A DNA stretch of 64,000 nt. Origin: Pseudomonas simiae. GTDB taxonomy: Bacteria > Pseudomonadota > Gammaproteobacteria > Pseudomonadales > Pseudomonadaceae. Shown one piece after another: positions 16,669-26,058 of this stretch (the stretch's first letter is position 1; each line of letters opens with the position of its first letter). The stretch spans positions 124,001 to 188,000 of the forward strand of contig NZ_FOKB01000005.1 of NCBI RefSeq assembly GCF_900111895.1, in the 5' to 3' direction. Under the pieces are notes generated by a model. It was not told the origin of the DNA. It was given only the letters and a program-made list of their open reading frames with translations, and did no database searches. The position numbers and the translations under genes are program-made.

Positions 16669-18003
16669 ATGAAGCACATGTTTATCGCCTTGCTGTTGAC
16701 CAGCGCGAGTGCCCAGGCCGCCATGGGCCCGTTCGATGTCTATGAGCAGGCCTTGCGTAACGATCCCGTTTTCCTTGGCGCCATCAAGGAGCGCGACGCC
16801 GGTCTGGAAAACCGCGCCATCGGCCGCGCCGGGCTATTGCCGAGGCTCTCGTACAACTACAACAAGGGCCGCAACAATTCCCAAGCGACCTTGCCGGACG
16901 GGCGAGGTGGCAATTACCACGACGACCGCAACTACAACAGCTACGGCTCTACCTTCAGCCTGCAACAGCCGCTGTTCGACTACGAGGCCTATGCCAATTA
17001 CCGCAAGGGCGTGGCCCAGGCATTGTTCGCCGATGAAAGCTTTCGCGACAAGAGCCAGGCGCTGCTGGTGCGGGTGCTGACGTATTACACCCAGGCGTTG
17101 TTCGCCCAGGACCAGATCGACATCGCGCGTGCCAAGAAGAAGGCGTTCGAACAGCAATTCCAGCAGAACCAGCATTTGTTCCAGCAAGGCGAGGGGACTC
17201 GCACGGACATTCTGGAAGCCGAATCACGCTACGAATTGGCCACCGTCGAAGAGATCCAAGCCTTGGACGAACAGGATGCGTCCCTGCGGGAACTGGGCGC
17301 CTTGATCGGCGTGCAGAGCGTCAACATCCATGACCTGGCCCCGCTGAACCAGGGGTTTGCCGCGTTCACCCTGACGCCGGCCAACTATGACACCTGGCAT
17401 GAGCTGGCGATCAGCAACAACCCCACGCTGGCCTCCCAGCGCCAGGCTCTGGAAGTGGCGCGTTATGAAGTTGAGCGCAATCGCGCCGGGCATTTGCCCA
17501 AGGTCACGGCCTATGCCAGCTCGCGACAACAGGAGTCCGACAGCGGCAACACCTACAACCAGCGCTATGACACCAACACCATCGGCGTCGAAGTCAGCCT
17601 GCCGCTGTATGCCGGTGGCGGTATCTCCGCGTCCACGCGCCAGGCCAGCCGCGCCATGGAGCAGGCCGAGTACGAACTGGAGGGCAAGACCCGCGAAACC
17701 CTGATCGAACTGCGTCGGCAGTTCAGCGCCTGCCTGTCGGGGGTGAGCAAGTTGCGTGCGTATCAAAAGGCACTGGTGTCTGCCGAAGCGCTGGTGGTGT
17801 CGACCCAGCAAAGCATCCTCGGCGGCGAGCGGGTCAACCTGGATGCGTTGAACGCCGAGCAGCAGCTCTACAGCACCCGCCGCGACCTGGCACAGGCACG
17901 GTATGACTACCTGATGGCCTGGACCAAATTGCATTACTACGCCGGCAACCTGCGGGACACCGACCTGGCAAAAGTCGATGAGGCCTTCGGCCCCATGAAG
18001 TAG
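16669..18003 (+). CDS. aprF: Type I secretion outer membrane protein AprF (TolC family)
   Basis: A 444-residue TolC-type channel with signal peptide (MKHMFIALLLTSASAQA) and two repeated outer-membrane-efflux domains. The first begins FDVYEQALRNDPVFLGAIKER and the second YDTWHELAISNNPTLASQRQ. Long alpha-helical stretches rich in Gln and Glu form the periplasmic tunnel. It completes the AprDEF machine. The stop at 18001-18003 is followed by a 30-base gap to the first S8 autotransporter gene with no evident terminator. Confidence 0.95.
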   Translation: MKHMFIALLLTSASAQAAMGPFDVYEQALRNDPVFLGAIKERDAGLENRAIGRAGLLPRLSYNYNKGRNNSQATLPDGRGGNYHDDRNYNSYGSTFSLQQPLFDYEAYANYRKGVAQALFADESFRDKSQALLVRVLTYYTQALFAQDQIDIARAKKKAFEQQFQQNQHLFQQGEGTRTDILEAESRYELATVEEIQALDEQDASLRELGALIGVQSVNIHDLAPLNQGFAAFTLTPANYDTWHELAISNNPTLASQRQALEVARYEVERNRAGHLPKVTAYASSRQQESDSGNTYNQRYDTNTIGVEVSLPLYAGGGISASTRQASRAMEQAEYELEGKTRETLIELRRQFSACLSGVSKLRAYQKALVSAEALVVSTQQSILGGERVNLDALNAEQQLYSTRRDLAQARYDYLMAWTKLHYYAGNLRDTDLAKVDEAFGPMK

Positions 18004-18033
18004 GCCTCTATAACAACAATAAGGATGGTTTCT

Positions 18034-20991
18034 ATGATCACCGATTCGCCGCGTTTCAAACCGTTTACCGCCACCTCCTTGCTGCTGTTGTCCGTTGCGG
18101 CGCAAGCGGCCTACACCGAGAACGGCCAGCCAGGGAACGCCGCCAGTTGGCGTTCCAGCGAGTTCCAGAGCGACTGGGGGTTGGGACGCATGAAGGCGGA
18201 TGAAGCCTACGCTGCCGGCATTACCGGCAGCGGGGTAAAGATCGGCGCACTGGACTCAGGCTTCGATCCCAACCATCCGGAGGCCTCCAGGGATCGTTAT
18301 CACGCCGTCAGCGCCAGCGGCAGTTACGTCGATGGCAGCGCCTTCAGCACCACCGGCGCGCTTAACCCTAACAATGATTCTCACGGTACCCATGTTACCG
18401 GCACGATGGGCGCAGCCCGCGACGGCGTGGGCATGCACGGCGTGGCGTACAACGCACAACTCTACGTGGGCAATACCAACGCCAACGACAGCTTCCTGTT
18501 TGGCCCGACGCCCGATCCCAAATACTTCAAGGCGGTGTACAGCGCCCTGGTGGATTCCGGTGTGCGGGCAATCAACAACAGCTGGGGCAGCCAACCCAAG
18601 GATGTCAGTTACCGCACCCTCGCTGACCTGCATGCGGCCTACGCCCAGCACTACAACCAGGGCACCTGGCTGGATGCGGCGGCGGACGTGGCCAAAGCCG
18701 GTGTCATCAACGTCTTCAGCGCCGGCAACAGTGGTTACGCGAACGCCAGCGTGCGCTCGGTGTTGCCGTATTTCCAGCCGGAATTGGAAGGACACTGGCT
18801 GGCGGTGTCGGGCCTAGACAAGGCCAACAACCAGAAATACAACCAGTGTGGCATTGCCAAATACTGGTGCATTTCCACCCCCGGTGCGTTGATCAACAGC
18901 ACCATCCCCGACGGCGGTTATGGCGTCAAATCCGGCACTTCGATGTCGGCGCCCCATGCTACCGGCGCGTTGGCGCTGGTGATGGAGCGCTACCCCTATA
19001 TGACCAACGAGCAGGCGTTGCAGGTGTTGTTGACCACCGCCACGCAGCTCGATGGTTCCCTCACCCAGGCGCCCACGACCACCGTAGGTTGGGGTGTGCC
19101 GGACCTGGGACGGGCGATGCACGGCCCGGGGCAGTTACTCGGGCCTATGAACGTCAGCCTCGCGGCCGGGCAGGGCGATGTATGGAGCAACGGCATCTCC
19201 GACCAGGCCTTGCTGCGGCGCCAGGCCGAGGACGCTACCGAGCACAGCGCTTGGCAGCAGACCCTGATCGACAAGGGCTGGCAAAACGGCGTGGGCGCCA
19301 GTGCCAGCCAGCAGGACCAAACGGACTACGCTGTCGGCACGGCACGCGATCAAGCGGCCGCGACGCGCATCTATGAAGGCAGCCTGATCAAGTCCGGCGC
19401 GGGTACGCTGGTACTCAGCGGCGACAGCACCTATCGCGGGGCGACCACCGTCAACGGCGGGTTGCTGGCAGTCAACGGCTCGCTGACCTCTGCGGTGACG
19501 GTCAACGACAGCGGCACACTGGGCGGCTCCGGGCGGATTGCCGCGCTGTCGGTTCACCAGGGTGGCCGCGTAGCACCGGGCAACTCCGTGGGCACCTTGC
19601 AGGTGGCGGGTGACGTGAACCTGGGGGCAGGTTCGGCCTATGCGGTGGAACTCACGCCCACCGACAGCGACCGTATCGTCGCCGGCGGCAGGGCAATCCT
19701 GGGCGGCGGCAACGTCACCCTGGCTTTGGAAAATAGCCCGACCCTGCTTAGCGGCGCGCAGGCGCAAAGCCTGATCGGCCGCCAGTACACCATCCTGCAG
19801 GCGGTGGGGGGTATCCAGGGCCAATTTGGCCAGGTGTTGCCCGACTATCTGTTCCTCGGGGGCACCCTCGCTTACGCCACCGACGGCGTGCAGTTGGACG
19901 TGGTCCGCAATGACGCCACCTTCGCCAGCGTGGCGGCGACCCGCAACCAACGCAACGTAGCCGCTGCCGCCGAGCAATTGGGCGCGGGCAACCCCGTGTA
20001 TGAAAGCGTGCTGCAGTCGGATTCCATTGCGGTCGCGCAACAAGGCTTGCAGCAACTGTCCGGGGAGATCTACCCGGCGATTGGCGCCATGCTAATCAAC
20101 GACAGCCAGTCGCTACGTGACGCCGTGGGCGAGCGTTTGCGCCATGTGCCGGTCAACGCTGAAAGCAACCTGTGGCTCAAGGCACTTGGCGCCTGGGGCA
20201 AGGCCGACAGCCGCAGTGAGACGGCGGGTTCAACCACGTCCCTCGGTGGTTTGCTGGGCGGCGTGGAGGGTGCGCTGGACGAGCAGACTCGCGTGGGGCT
20301 GGTCGCCGGTTACAGCGATAGCTCATTGAACATGGGCAGCGGTACACACTCCTCGGCGTCCATCGACAGTTATCACCTCGGCGCGTATGCCGGGCGCGAG
20401 CTGGGCGATTGGCGCGTCAGTGCCGGTGGCGCCTACAGCTGGCATCGCGGTGATGTAAAGCGTGATCTGCACTACGGCGCTGTCAGCGGTAAACAGAACG
20501 CCAAGCTGGATGCGCACACGGCGCAACTCTTCACCGAAGCGGCCTACCGGATACACCTGCAACCCTTGGCACTGGAGCCGTTTGCCAACCTGGCATATGT
20601 GCACCTGGACAGTGAGGCGTTCCATGAAAAAGGCGCTGCTGCGGCGCTGGAGCGTGGTAGCGATCGCCGGGACGCCGTGCTCAGCACGCTTGGCATGCGC
20701 GCGCTGAAAACCGTTGCCCTCAATGATCACCAACAGCTGCAGCTTTCTGGCTCGCTGGGGTGGCAGCACAGCCTCACCGCCATTGAATCCGAAGAACACC
20801 TGGCGTTTGTTGCCGGCGGGCCTTCATTCGCCGTGCGCAGTTCGCCCTTGCTGCGCGACGCCGCGCTGGTGGGCGTGCAGGCCAGCTTGGCGCTGAGCCC
20901 GGTCACGCGGGTCAACCTCGATTACAACGGCCAATTGGGTGGCCGGGAGAAAACCCAGGGTGTGGGGCTGAGCCTCAACTGGCAATTCTGA
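18034..20991 (+). CDS. prtA: Autotransporter subtilisin-like serine protease (PrtA-type)
   Basis: A 985-residue type V secreted protease. ATG 18034 is preferred over ATG 18025, which lies inside the AAGGATGG ribosome site. After the signal peptide (ending AAQAAYTEN) comes an S8 peptidase domain with the triad Asp74 (GALDSGFDP), His117 (SHGTHVTG) and Ser303 (GTSMSAPHATG), and oxyanion Asn232 (SAGNSG). A passenger beta-helix follows with an autotransporter repeat (SGAGTLVLSGDSTYRGATTV) near residue 450. A roughly 270-residue C-terminal beta-barrel begins near NLWLKALGAWGKADSR and ends in the terminal Phe of LNWQF. It sits between the AprDEF exporter and TliA but carries its own translocator. 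Its physiological substrate is unknown. Confidence 0.93.
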   Translation: MITDSPRFKPFTATSLLLLSVAAQAAYTENGQPGNAASWRSSEFQSDWGLGRMKADEAYAAGITGSGVKIGALDSGFDPNHPEASRDRYHAVSASGSYVDGSAFSTTGALNPNNDSHGTHVTGTMGAARDGVGMHGVAYNAQLYVGNTNANDSFLFGPTPDPKYFKAVYSALVDSGVRAINNSWGSQPKDVSYRTLADLHAAYAQHYNQGTWLDAAADVAKAGVINVFSAGNSGYANASVRSVLPYFQPELEGHWLAVSGLDKANNQKYNQCGIAKYWCISTPGALINSTIPDGGYGVKSGTSMSAPHATGALALVMERYPYMTNEQALQVLLTTATQLDGSLTQAPTTTVGWGVPDLGRAMHGPGQLLGPMNVSLAAGQGDVWSNGISDQALLRRQAEDATEHSAWQQTLIDKGWQNGVGASASQQDQTDYAVGTARDQAAATRIYEGSLIKSGAGTLVLSGDSTYRGATTVNGGLLAVNGSLTSAVTVNDSGTLGGSGRIAALSVHQGGRVAPGNSVGTLQVAGDVNLGAGSAYAVELTPTDSDRIVAGGRAILGGGNVTLALENSPTLLSGAQAQSLIGRQYTILQAVGGIQGQFGQVLPDYLFLGGTLAYATDGVQLDVVRNDATFASVAATRNQRNVAAAAEQLGAGNPVYESVLQSDSIAVAQQGLQQLSGEIYPAIGAMLINDSQSLRDAVGERLRHVPVNAESNLWLKALGAWGKADSRSETAGSTTSLGGLLGGVEGALDEQTRVGLVAGYSDSSLNMGSGTHSSASIDSYHLGAYAGRELGDWRVSAGGAYSWHRGDVKRDLHYGAVSGKQNAKLDAHTAQLFTEAAYRIHLQPLALEPFANLAYVHLDSEAFHEKGAAAALERGSDRRDAVLSTLGMRALKTVALNDHQQLQLSGSLGWQHSLTAIESEEHLAFVAGGPSFAVRSSPLLRDAALVGVQASLALSPVTRVNLDYNGQLGGREKTQGVGLSLNWQF

Positions 20992-21034
20992 AGCGATTTA
21001 CACACGTGCAATAAGAAAACTAAGGAAGGTCACC

Positions 21035-24000
21035 GTGAATACACGCAAGTCAGGGTTAACTACCGCCATCCGCACCGCCCTGGGCTATCCGCTCAAGGCC
21101 AACCGCAGCGTGCCATACGGTGCGTTACTGTGTTGCCTGGCAAGCCTGGGTACCGCCCAGGCCGCACCCTATGTGGAAACCGGCAAGCTGGGCGATGCCG
21201 CCAGCTGGCGCAGCAATGAGTTCAAGGCCGACTGGGGCCTGGGCGCTGTGCATGCGGATACCGCGTATGCCGCCGGCTACACCGGCAAAGGCGTCAAGCT
21301 GGGGATCTTCGATCAGCCGGTGTATGCCCAGCATCCGGAGTTCGCCAGCCCCGGCAAGGTGGTGACGATTGTCACCGAGGGAATTCGCCAATACACCGAC
21401 CCGTACATTCCGGTGAAGGCCGGCGATGCGTTTCGTTATGACGGCACACCGTCCCTCGGTTCCAATGGCAAGCTCGGCAACCACGGAACCCACGTCGGCG
21501 GAATCGCCGCGGGTAACCGCGATGGCGGGCCGATGCACGGCGTGGCCTTTGATGCGCAAATCATCAGCGCCGAGAACGGTGACCCAGGTCCGGAAGACGG
21601 CATCATCCTCGGCAACGATGGCGCGGTGTACAAGGCCGGCTGGGACGCCTTGGTCGCCAGCGGCGCGCGGATCATCAACAACAGCTGGGGCATCGGCATC
21701 GGTGACCAGTACGCCAAGGGCGGGCGCGACCCGGCTTTCCCGAATTTCACGGTCAATGAAGCGCAGGCGCAGTTCAATAACATCCGGCCGATCCTCGGAA
21801 CGATCGCCGGTGGCGCCTACCAGGGCGCGATCGACGCGGCCCGCAGCGGCGTGCTGACGATCTTCGCCGCCGGTAACGACTACAACCGCAATAACCCGGA
21901 CGCGATTTCGGGGCTGGCGTACTTTGTGCCGGAGATTGCACCCAACTGGCTGTCCGTTGCGGCCTTGCAACAGAACCCGGACACCGCGAGCGCCGATCCG
22001 TATGTGATCAGTACGTTCTCTTCACGTTGCGGTTATGCGGCGAGCTTTTGCGTGTCGGCCCCCGGTACCAAGATCTACAGTTCCGTCATCAACGGCACCA
22101 ACCTGGACAATCTCACCACCGATTACGCCAACTTCAACGGCACGTCCATGGCGGCGCCCCATGTGGCCGGCAGCGCGGCCGTGCTGATGGAACGTTTCCC
22201 GTACATGAGCGGCGACCAGATTTCGACGCTGCTCAAGACTACCGCCACCGATCTCGGCGCACCGGGCATCGACTCGCTGTACGGCTGGGGCATGATCAAC
22301 CTGGGCAAGGCGATCAATGGCCCGGGGATGTTTGTCACGGCCGAGGACATCCCGGCCGAGTTCCGCATCGACGGCGCCTATGGCAGCGGGCAGTTTGTCG
22401 CGGATTTGCCGGGCGTGGGCGCGATTGTCGATGCCGGCAAGCCGACTCAGCGCATCTGCAACGATGTGCATTGCGGGCTGGACCTGTGGAGCAATGACAT
22501 CGCCGGGCACGGCGGCCTGACCAAACAGGGCATTGGCACGCTGATACTCACCGGCACCAATACCTACAGCGGCCCGACGTTGGTCAACCAGGGCCTGCTG
22601 GCGATCAATGGTTCGGTCACCTCGCCGGTGACCGTGAGCCAACGTGGCGTGGTCGCAGGCTCAGGGCGCATCGGTTCACTGCTGGCGAAAGCCGGCGGCA
22701 CGGTAGCGCCGGGCAACTCCATCGGCACCTTGAACGTGGCGGGGGATGTGACGTTTGAGGCCGGGTCGACCTACGCCGTGGAGCTGTCGCCCACCAACAG
22801 CGATCGTATTGTGGCGGGAGGCACCGCCACGTTGAACGGCGGCACGGTAACCCTCGCGCTGGAAAACAGCCCGACGCTGCTCAGTGGCGCACAGGCGCAA
22901 AGCCTGATCGGGCGCCAGTACAACATCCTGCAAGCCGCCGGCGGAGTTAGCGGCAGCTTTGGCGCGGTGCTGCCCAACTACCTGTTCCTTGGCGGCAATC
23001 TGAACTATGCGGCCAACGGCGTGCAACTGGACGTGGCGCGTAACGCCAACAGTTTTGCCAGCGTGGGGGCCACGGACAACCAGCGGGCCGTGGCCGCCTC
23101 CGCCGAGCAGTTGGGCGCGGGCAATGCCGTGTATGAGAGCCTGCTGCTGGCGCCGGATGCTGCTTCGGCGCAAGGTGCTTTCCAGCAACTGTCGGGGGAA
23201 ATCTACCCGGCACTGGAAACCGCCCTGGTCAATGACAGCCGCTATGTACGCGAAGCCGTCGGCGAGCGCCTGCGCAATGGAGAGATGGGTGCGACCAGCG
23301 AGACCGTCGACACCCGTGGCAACGTGTGGGTGAAGGCCTTGGGCGCCTGGGGCAAGACCGACAGCCGCAGCGACACTGCCGGCTATACGACCTCCATCGG
23401 CGGCATGCTCGCCGGGGTGGACGGTGCACTCGACGAGTCCACGCGCATCGGCCTGGTCGCGGGCTACAGCGATACCTCACTGAACATGGGCAGCGGCACG
23501 CATTCACGTGCGTCGGTCGACAGCTACCACTTCGGCGCCTATGCCGGGCATGAGATCGGCGCCTGGCGCTTGAGCGGGGGTGCCACCTACAGCTGGCACC
23601 GCGCAGACGTGAAGCGCGACCTGCAATACGGCGACGTCTCCGGCAAGCAGAAAGCCAAGGTTGATGCACGCAGCACCCAGGTGTTCACCGAGGCGGCCTA
23701 TCGCATCAACGTGCAACCGTTGGCGCTGGAGCCATTCGCCAACCTGGCCTATGTGCACTTGGACAGCGATGGTTTCACCGAAAAAGGTGACGCTGCGGCG
23801 CTTGAAAGTCGCGACGATACCCGCGACCTGGTGCTGAGCACCCTGGGTATGCGCGCCCTGAAAACCTTCAATGTGAATAACCACCAGCAGTTGGAGGTGT
23901 CCGGCACCCTGGGCTGGCAGCACACCCTGAGCAGCACTGACTCGGAGCAGCACCTGGCCTTCGCCTCGGGCGGACCTTCGTTTGCCGTCGAAAGTGCGCC

Positions 24001-24145
24001 GATGGCGCGTGATGCCGCGTTGGTCGGTGCACGGGTGAGTCTGGCGTTAAGCAAGGAAGCGCGGGTGAACTTCGACTACAACGGCCTGCTGTCCAGCAAG
24101 GACAAAGCCCATGGGGTGGGCTTGAGCCTCGATTGGGCGTTCTGA
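21035..24145 (+). CDS. prtB: Autotransporter subtilisin-like serine protease (PrtB-type), paralogue of the preceding gene
   Basis: A 1036-residue paralogue of the preceding protease. It starts at GTG 21035, behind AAGGAAGG at 21022-21029. The signal sequence is extended (about 43 residues, cleaved near AQAAPYVE), a form seen in large autotransporters. The S8 triad is Asp93 (GIFDQPVYA), His150 (NHGTHVGG) and Ser371 (GTSMAAPHVAG). Its catalytic domain is longer than that of prtA, with insertions around 175-260. The passenger and barrel are very close to the first gene, including the shared stretch VTLALENSPTLLSGAQAQ, while the catalytic domains differ much more. The protein ends in Phe (LDWAF). 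Confidence 0.93.
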   Translation: MNTRKSGLTTAIRTALGYPLKANRSVPYGALLCCLASLGTAQAAPYVETGKLGDAASWRSNEFKADWGLGAVHADTAYAAGYTGKGVKLGIFDQPVYAQHPEFASPGKVVTIVTEGIRQYTDPYIPVKAGDAFRYDGTPSLGSNGKLGNHGTHVGGIAAGNRDGGPMHGVAFDAQIISAENGDPGPEDGIILGNDGAVYKAGWDALVASGARIINNSWGIGIGDQYAKGGRDPAFPNFTVNEAQAQFNNIRPILGTIAGGAYQGAIDAARSGVLTIFAAGNDYNRNNPDAISGLAYFVPEIAPNWLSVAALQQNPDTASADPYVISTFSSRCGYAASFCVSAPGTKIYSSVINGTNLDNLTTDYANFNGTSMAAPHVAGSAAVLMERFPYMSGDQISTLLKTTATDLGAPGIDSLYGWGMINLGKAINGPGMFVTAEDIPAEFRIDGAYGSGQFVADLPGVGAIVDAGKPTQRICNDVHCGLDLWSNDIAGHGGLTKQGIGTLILTGTNTYSGPTLVNQGLLAINGSVTSPVTVSQRGVVAGSGRIGSLLAKAGGTVAPGNSIGTLNVAGDVTFEAGSTYAVELSPTNSDRIVAGGTATLNGGTVTLALENSPTLLSGAQAQSLIGRQYNILQAAGGVSGSFGAVLPNYLFLGGNLNYAANGVQLDVARNANSFASVGATDNQRAVAASAEQLGAGNAVYESLLLAPDAASAQGAFQQLSGEIYPALETALVNDSRYVREAVGERLRNGEMGATSETVDTRGNVWVKALGAWGKTDSRSDTAGYTTSIGGMLAGVDGALDESTRIGLVAGYSDTSLNMGSGTHSRASVDSYHFGAYAGHEIGAWRLSGGATYSWHRADVKRDLQYGDVSGKQKAKVDARSTQVFTEAAYRINVQPLALEPFANLAYVHLDSDGFTEKGDAAALESRDDTRDLVLSTLGMRALKTFNVNNHQQLEVSGTLGWQHTLSSTDSEQHLAFASGGPSFAVESAPMARDAALVGARVSLALSKEARVNFDYNGLLSSKDKAHGVGLSLDWAF

Positions 24146-24194
24146 TGATTGCTACTTGGCTTTCTCGACATTCAACAACAAGAGAGGCGGCACC

Positions 24195-25607
24195 ATGGGT
24201 ATCTTTGATTATAAAAACCTCGGGACCGAGGGCTCAAAAGCATTGTTCGCCGATGCCATGGCGATCACGTTGTATTCCTATCACAACCTGGATAACGGCT
24301 TTGCCGTGGGGTACCAGCACAACGGCCTGGGGCTGGGCTTGCCAGCTACGTTGGTCGGGGCGCTGTTGGGCAGCACGGACTCCCAGGGCGTAATCCCCGG
24401 CATCCCCTGGAACCCGGACTCCGAAAAAGCCGCGCTGGACGCGGTACACAAGGCCGGTTGGACGCCCATCAGCGCCAGCACCCTGGGTTACAGTGGCAAC
24501 GTCGATGCGCGAGGCACCTTCTTTGGCGAGAAGACGGGCTACACCACGGCCCAGGTCGAGGTGCTGGGCAAGTACGATGACGCCGGAAAACTGCTGGAAA
24601 TCGGCATTGGTTTTCGCGGCACTTCGGGGCCTCGGGAAACCTTGATCAGCGATTCCATCGGTGACCTGGTCAGCGACCTGCTGGCCGCCCTGGGCCCCAA
24701 GGATTACGCGAAGAATTACGCCGGGGAAGCCTTCGGCGGTTTGCTCAAGAATGTGGCCGACTACGCCAGCGCCCATGGCTTGAGCGGTCACGATGTGGTG
24801 GTCAGCGGCCACAGCCTGGGCGGGCTGGCAGTCAACAGCATGGCCGACCTGAGCAACAGCAAGTGGTCGGGGTTCTACAAGGACGCGAACTACGTGGCCT
24901 ACGCCTCGCCGACCCAGAGTGCCAGCGACAAGGTGCTCAACATCGGCTACGAGAATGACCCGGTGTTCCGTGCGCTGGATGGCTCATCCTTCACCCTGTC
25001 TTCCCTGGGTGTGCACGACACCCCCCATGACTCCACCACCGACAATATTGTCAGTTTCAACGACCACTACGCCTCGACGCTGTGGAATGTGCTGCCGTTT
25101 TCCATTGTCAATTTGCCGACTTGGGTTTCGCACCTGCCTACCGGGTACGGCGATGGCCTGAGTCGCGTGCTCGACTCCGGGTTCTATGAGCAAATGACCC
25201 GCGACTCCACCGTGATCGTCGCCAACCTGTCCGACCCGGCACGGGCCACCACCTGGGTGCAGGACCTCAACCGCAATGCCGAGCCGCATAAGGGCAATAC
25301 CTTCATCATCGGCAGCGACGGCAACGACCTGATCCAGGGCGGCAAGGGTGCGGACTTTATCGAAAGCGGCAAAGGCAATGACACGATTCGTGACAACAGC
25401 GGGCACAACACCTTTTTGTTCAGCGGTCAGTTCGGCCAGGACCGGATCATCGGCTATCAGCCAAGCGATCAATTGGTATTCAAGGAGGTAGAGGGGAGTG
25501 CTCAATACCGTGAGCAGGGAGGGGACACAGTGATCAGCTTCGGCGCAGATTCGGTGACATTGGTGGGGGTCAACGGGTGGTCGGGGGAGGGCGTTGCCAT
25601 CGGTTGA
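24195..25607 (+). CDS. tliA: Thermostable secreted lipase TliA (family I.3)
   Basis: ATG 24195 gives a 470-residue family I.3 lipase that closely matches the TliA protein as I remember it (476 residues). The catalytic triad is Ser207 in GHSLGG, Asp255 (YENDPVF) and His313 (WVSHLP). RTX repeats GSDGNDLIQ, GGKGADFIE and SGKGNDTIR lie at about 370-400. There is no Sec signal; the C-terminal region carries the type I export signal used by AprDEF. Compared with the remembered sequence, the region after the last RTX repeats is shorter and divergent (QYREQGGDTV, ending VAIG). It hydrolyses triacylglycerols outside the cell and is important in milk spoilage. Confidence 0.97.
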   Translation: MGIFDYKNLGTEGSKALFADAMAITLYSYHNLDNGFAVGYQHNGLGLGLPATLVGALLGSTDSQGVIPGIPWNPDSEKAALDAVHKAGWTPISASTLGYSGNVDARGTFFGEKTGYTTAQVEVLGKYDDAGKLLEIGIGFRGTSGPRETLISDSIGDLVSDLLAALGPKDYAKNYAGEAFGGLLKNVADYASAHGLSGHDVVVSGHSLGGLAVNSMADLSNSKWSGFYKDANYVAYASPTQSASDKVLNIGYENDPVFRALDGSSFTLSSLGVHDTPHDSTTDNIVSFNDHYASTLWNVLPFSIVNLPTWVSHLPTGYGDGLSRVLDSGFYEQMTRDSTVIVANLSDPARATTWVQDLNRNAEPHKGNTFIIGSDGNDLIQGGKGADFIESGKGNDTIRDNSGHNTFLFSGQFGQDRIIGYQPSDQLVFKEVEGSAQYREQGGDTVISFGADSVTLVGVNGWSGEGVAIG

Positions 25608-25611
25608 TGAG

Positions 25612-25640
25612 GGTCAGTGGGGGCCCGGCCCCCACTGACC
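25612..25640. terminator. Strong bidirectional hairpin after tliA
   Basis: GGTCAGTGGGGGC (25612-25624) and GCCCCCACTGACC (25628-25640) form a perfect 13-base-pair stem with a three-base loop between the convergent tliA and lipoprotein genes. The following T-run is short, so it may act as a bidirectional terminator or transcript-end stabiliser. Confidence 0.85.
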
Positions 25641-25647
25641 TATTCGA

Positions 25648-25872
25648 TCAGCCTTCCTTACGCACGGTGGCCACATCGGCAGCCTTGACCCGTACACGCT
25701 TGCCGGCGATGTCGGTGAACTCGTAGAAGCCATCGGCGGTCTGGGTTTTCGGGGTGTCCTTGGTCAAATACTGCGTGCCATTTTGCAGCGTCACTACGGT
25801 TTGCGTCGCGCAACCGGCCAATACCAGAAAAGTGAGTGCAACCAGCGGCAGACCCAAATTCTTCATGTTCAT
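25648..25872 (-). CDS. YgdI/YgdR-type small lipoprotein (DUF903)
   Basis: A 74-residue lipoprotein: the signal peptide ends in the lipobox LAGC, and the mature part is a short SH3-like domain (VVTLQNGTQYLTKDTPKTQT, then YEFTDIAGKRVRVKAADVATV) typical of the YgdI/YgdR family. ATG 25872 (MNMKNLG) and ATG 25866 (MKNLG) are both served by the AAGGTAAGGG ribosome region; the longer is given. The family's function is unknown. It is convergent with tliA across the hairpin. Confidence 0.88.
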   Translation of the reverse strand: MNMKNLGLPLVALTFLVLAGCATQTVVTLQNGTQYLTKDTPKTQTADGFYEFTDIAGKRVRVKAADVATVRKEG

Positions 25873-26058
25873 AACCCTTACCTTAACCCTTAAAAGTCCC
25901 GCGCCAGAGGCCGCGGGCAACAAATGTTACGCCATCGACTTCACCATCTGATCACTTTTATGCAAAAAGTTGCAGCCGCCATTTATCTATTAGCGATTGC
26001 AACCTGGTCTTTGCGACGGCACTCTGTATGCATAACCAGTATTTGATCGCTGCGTACC

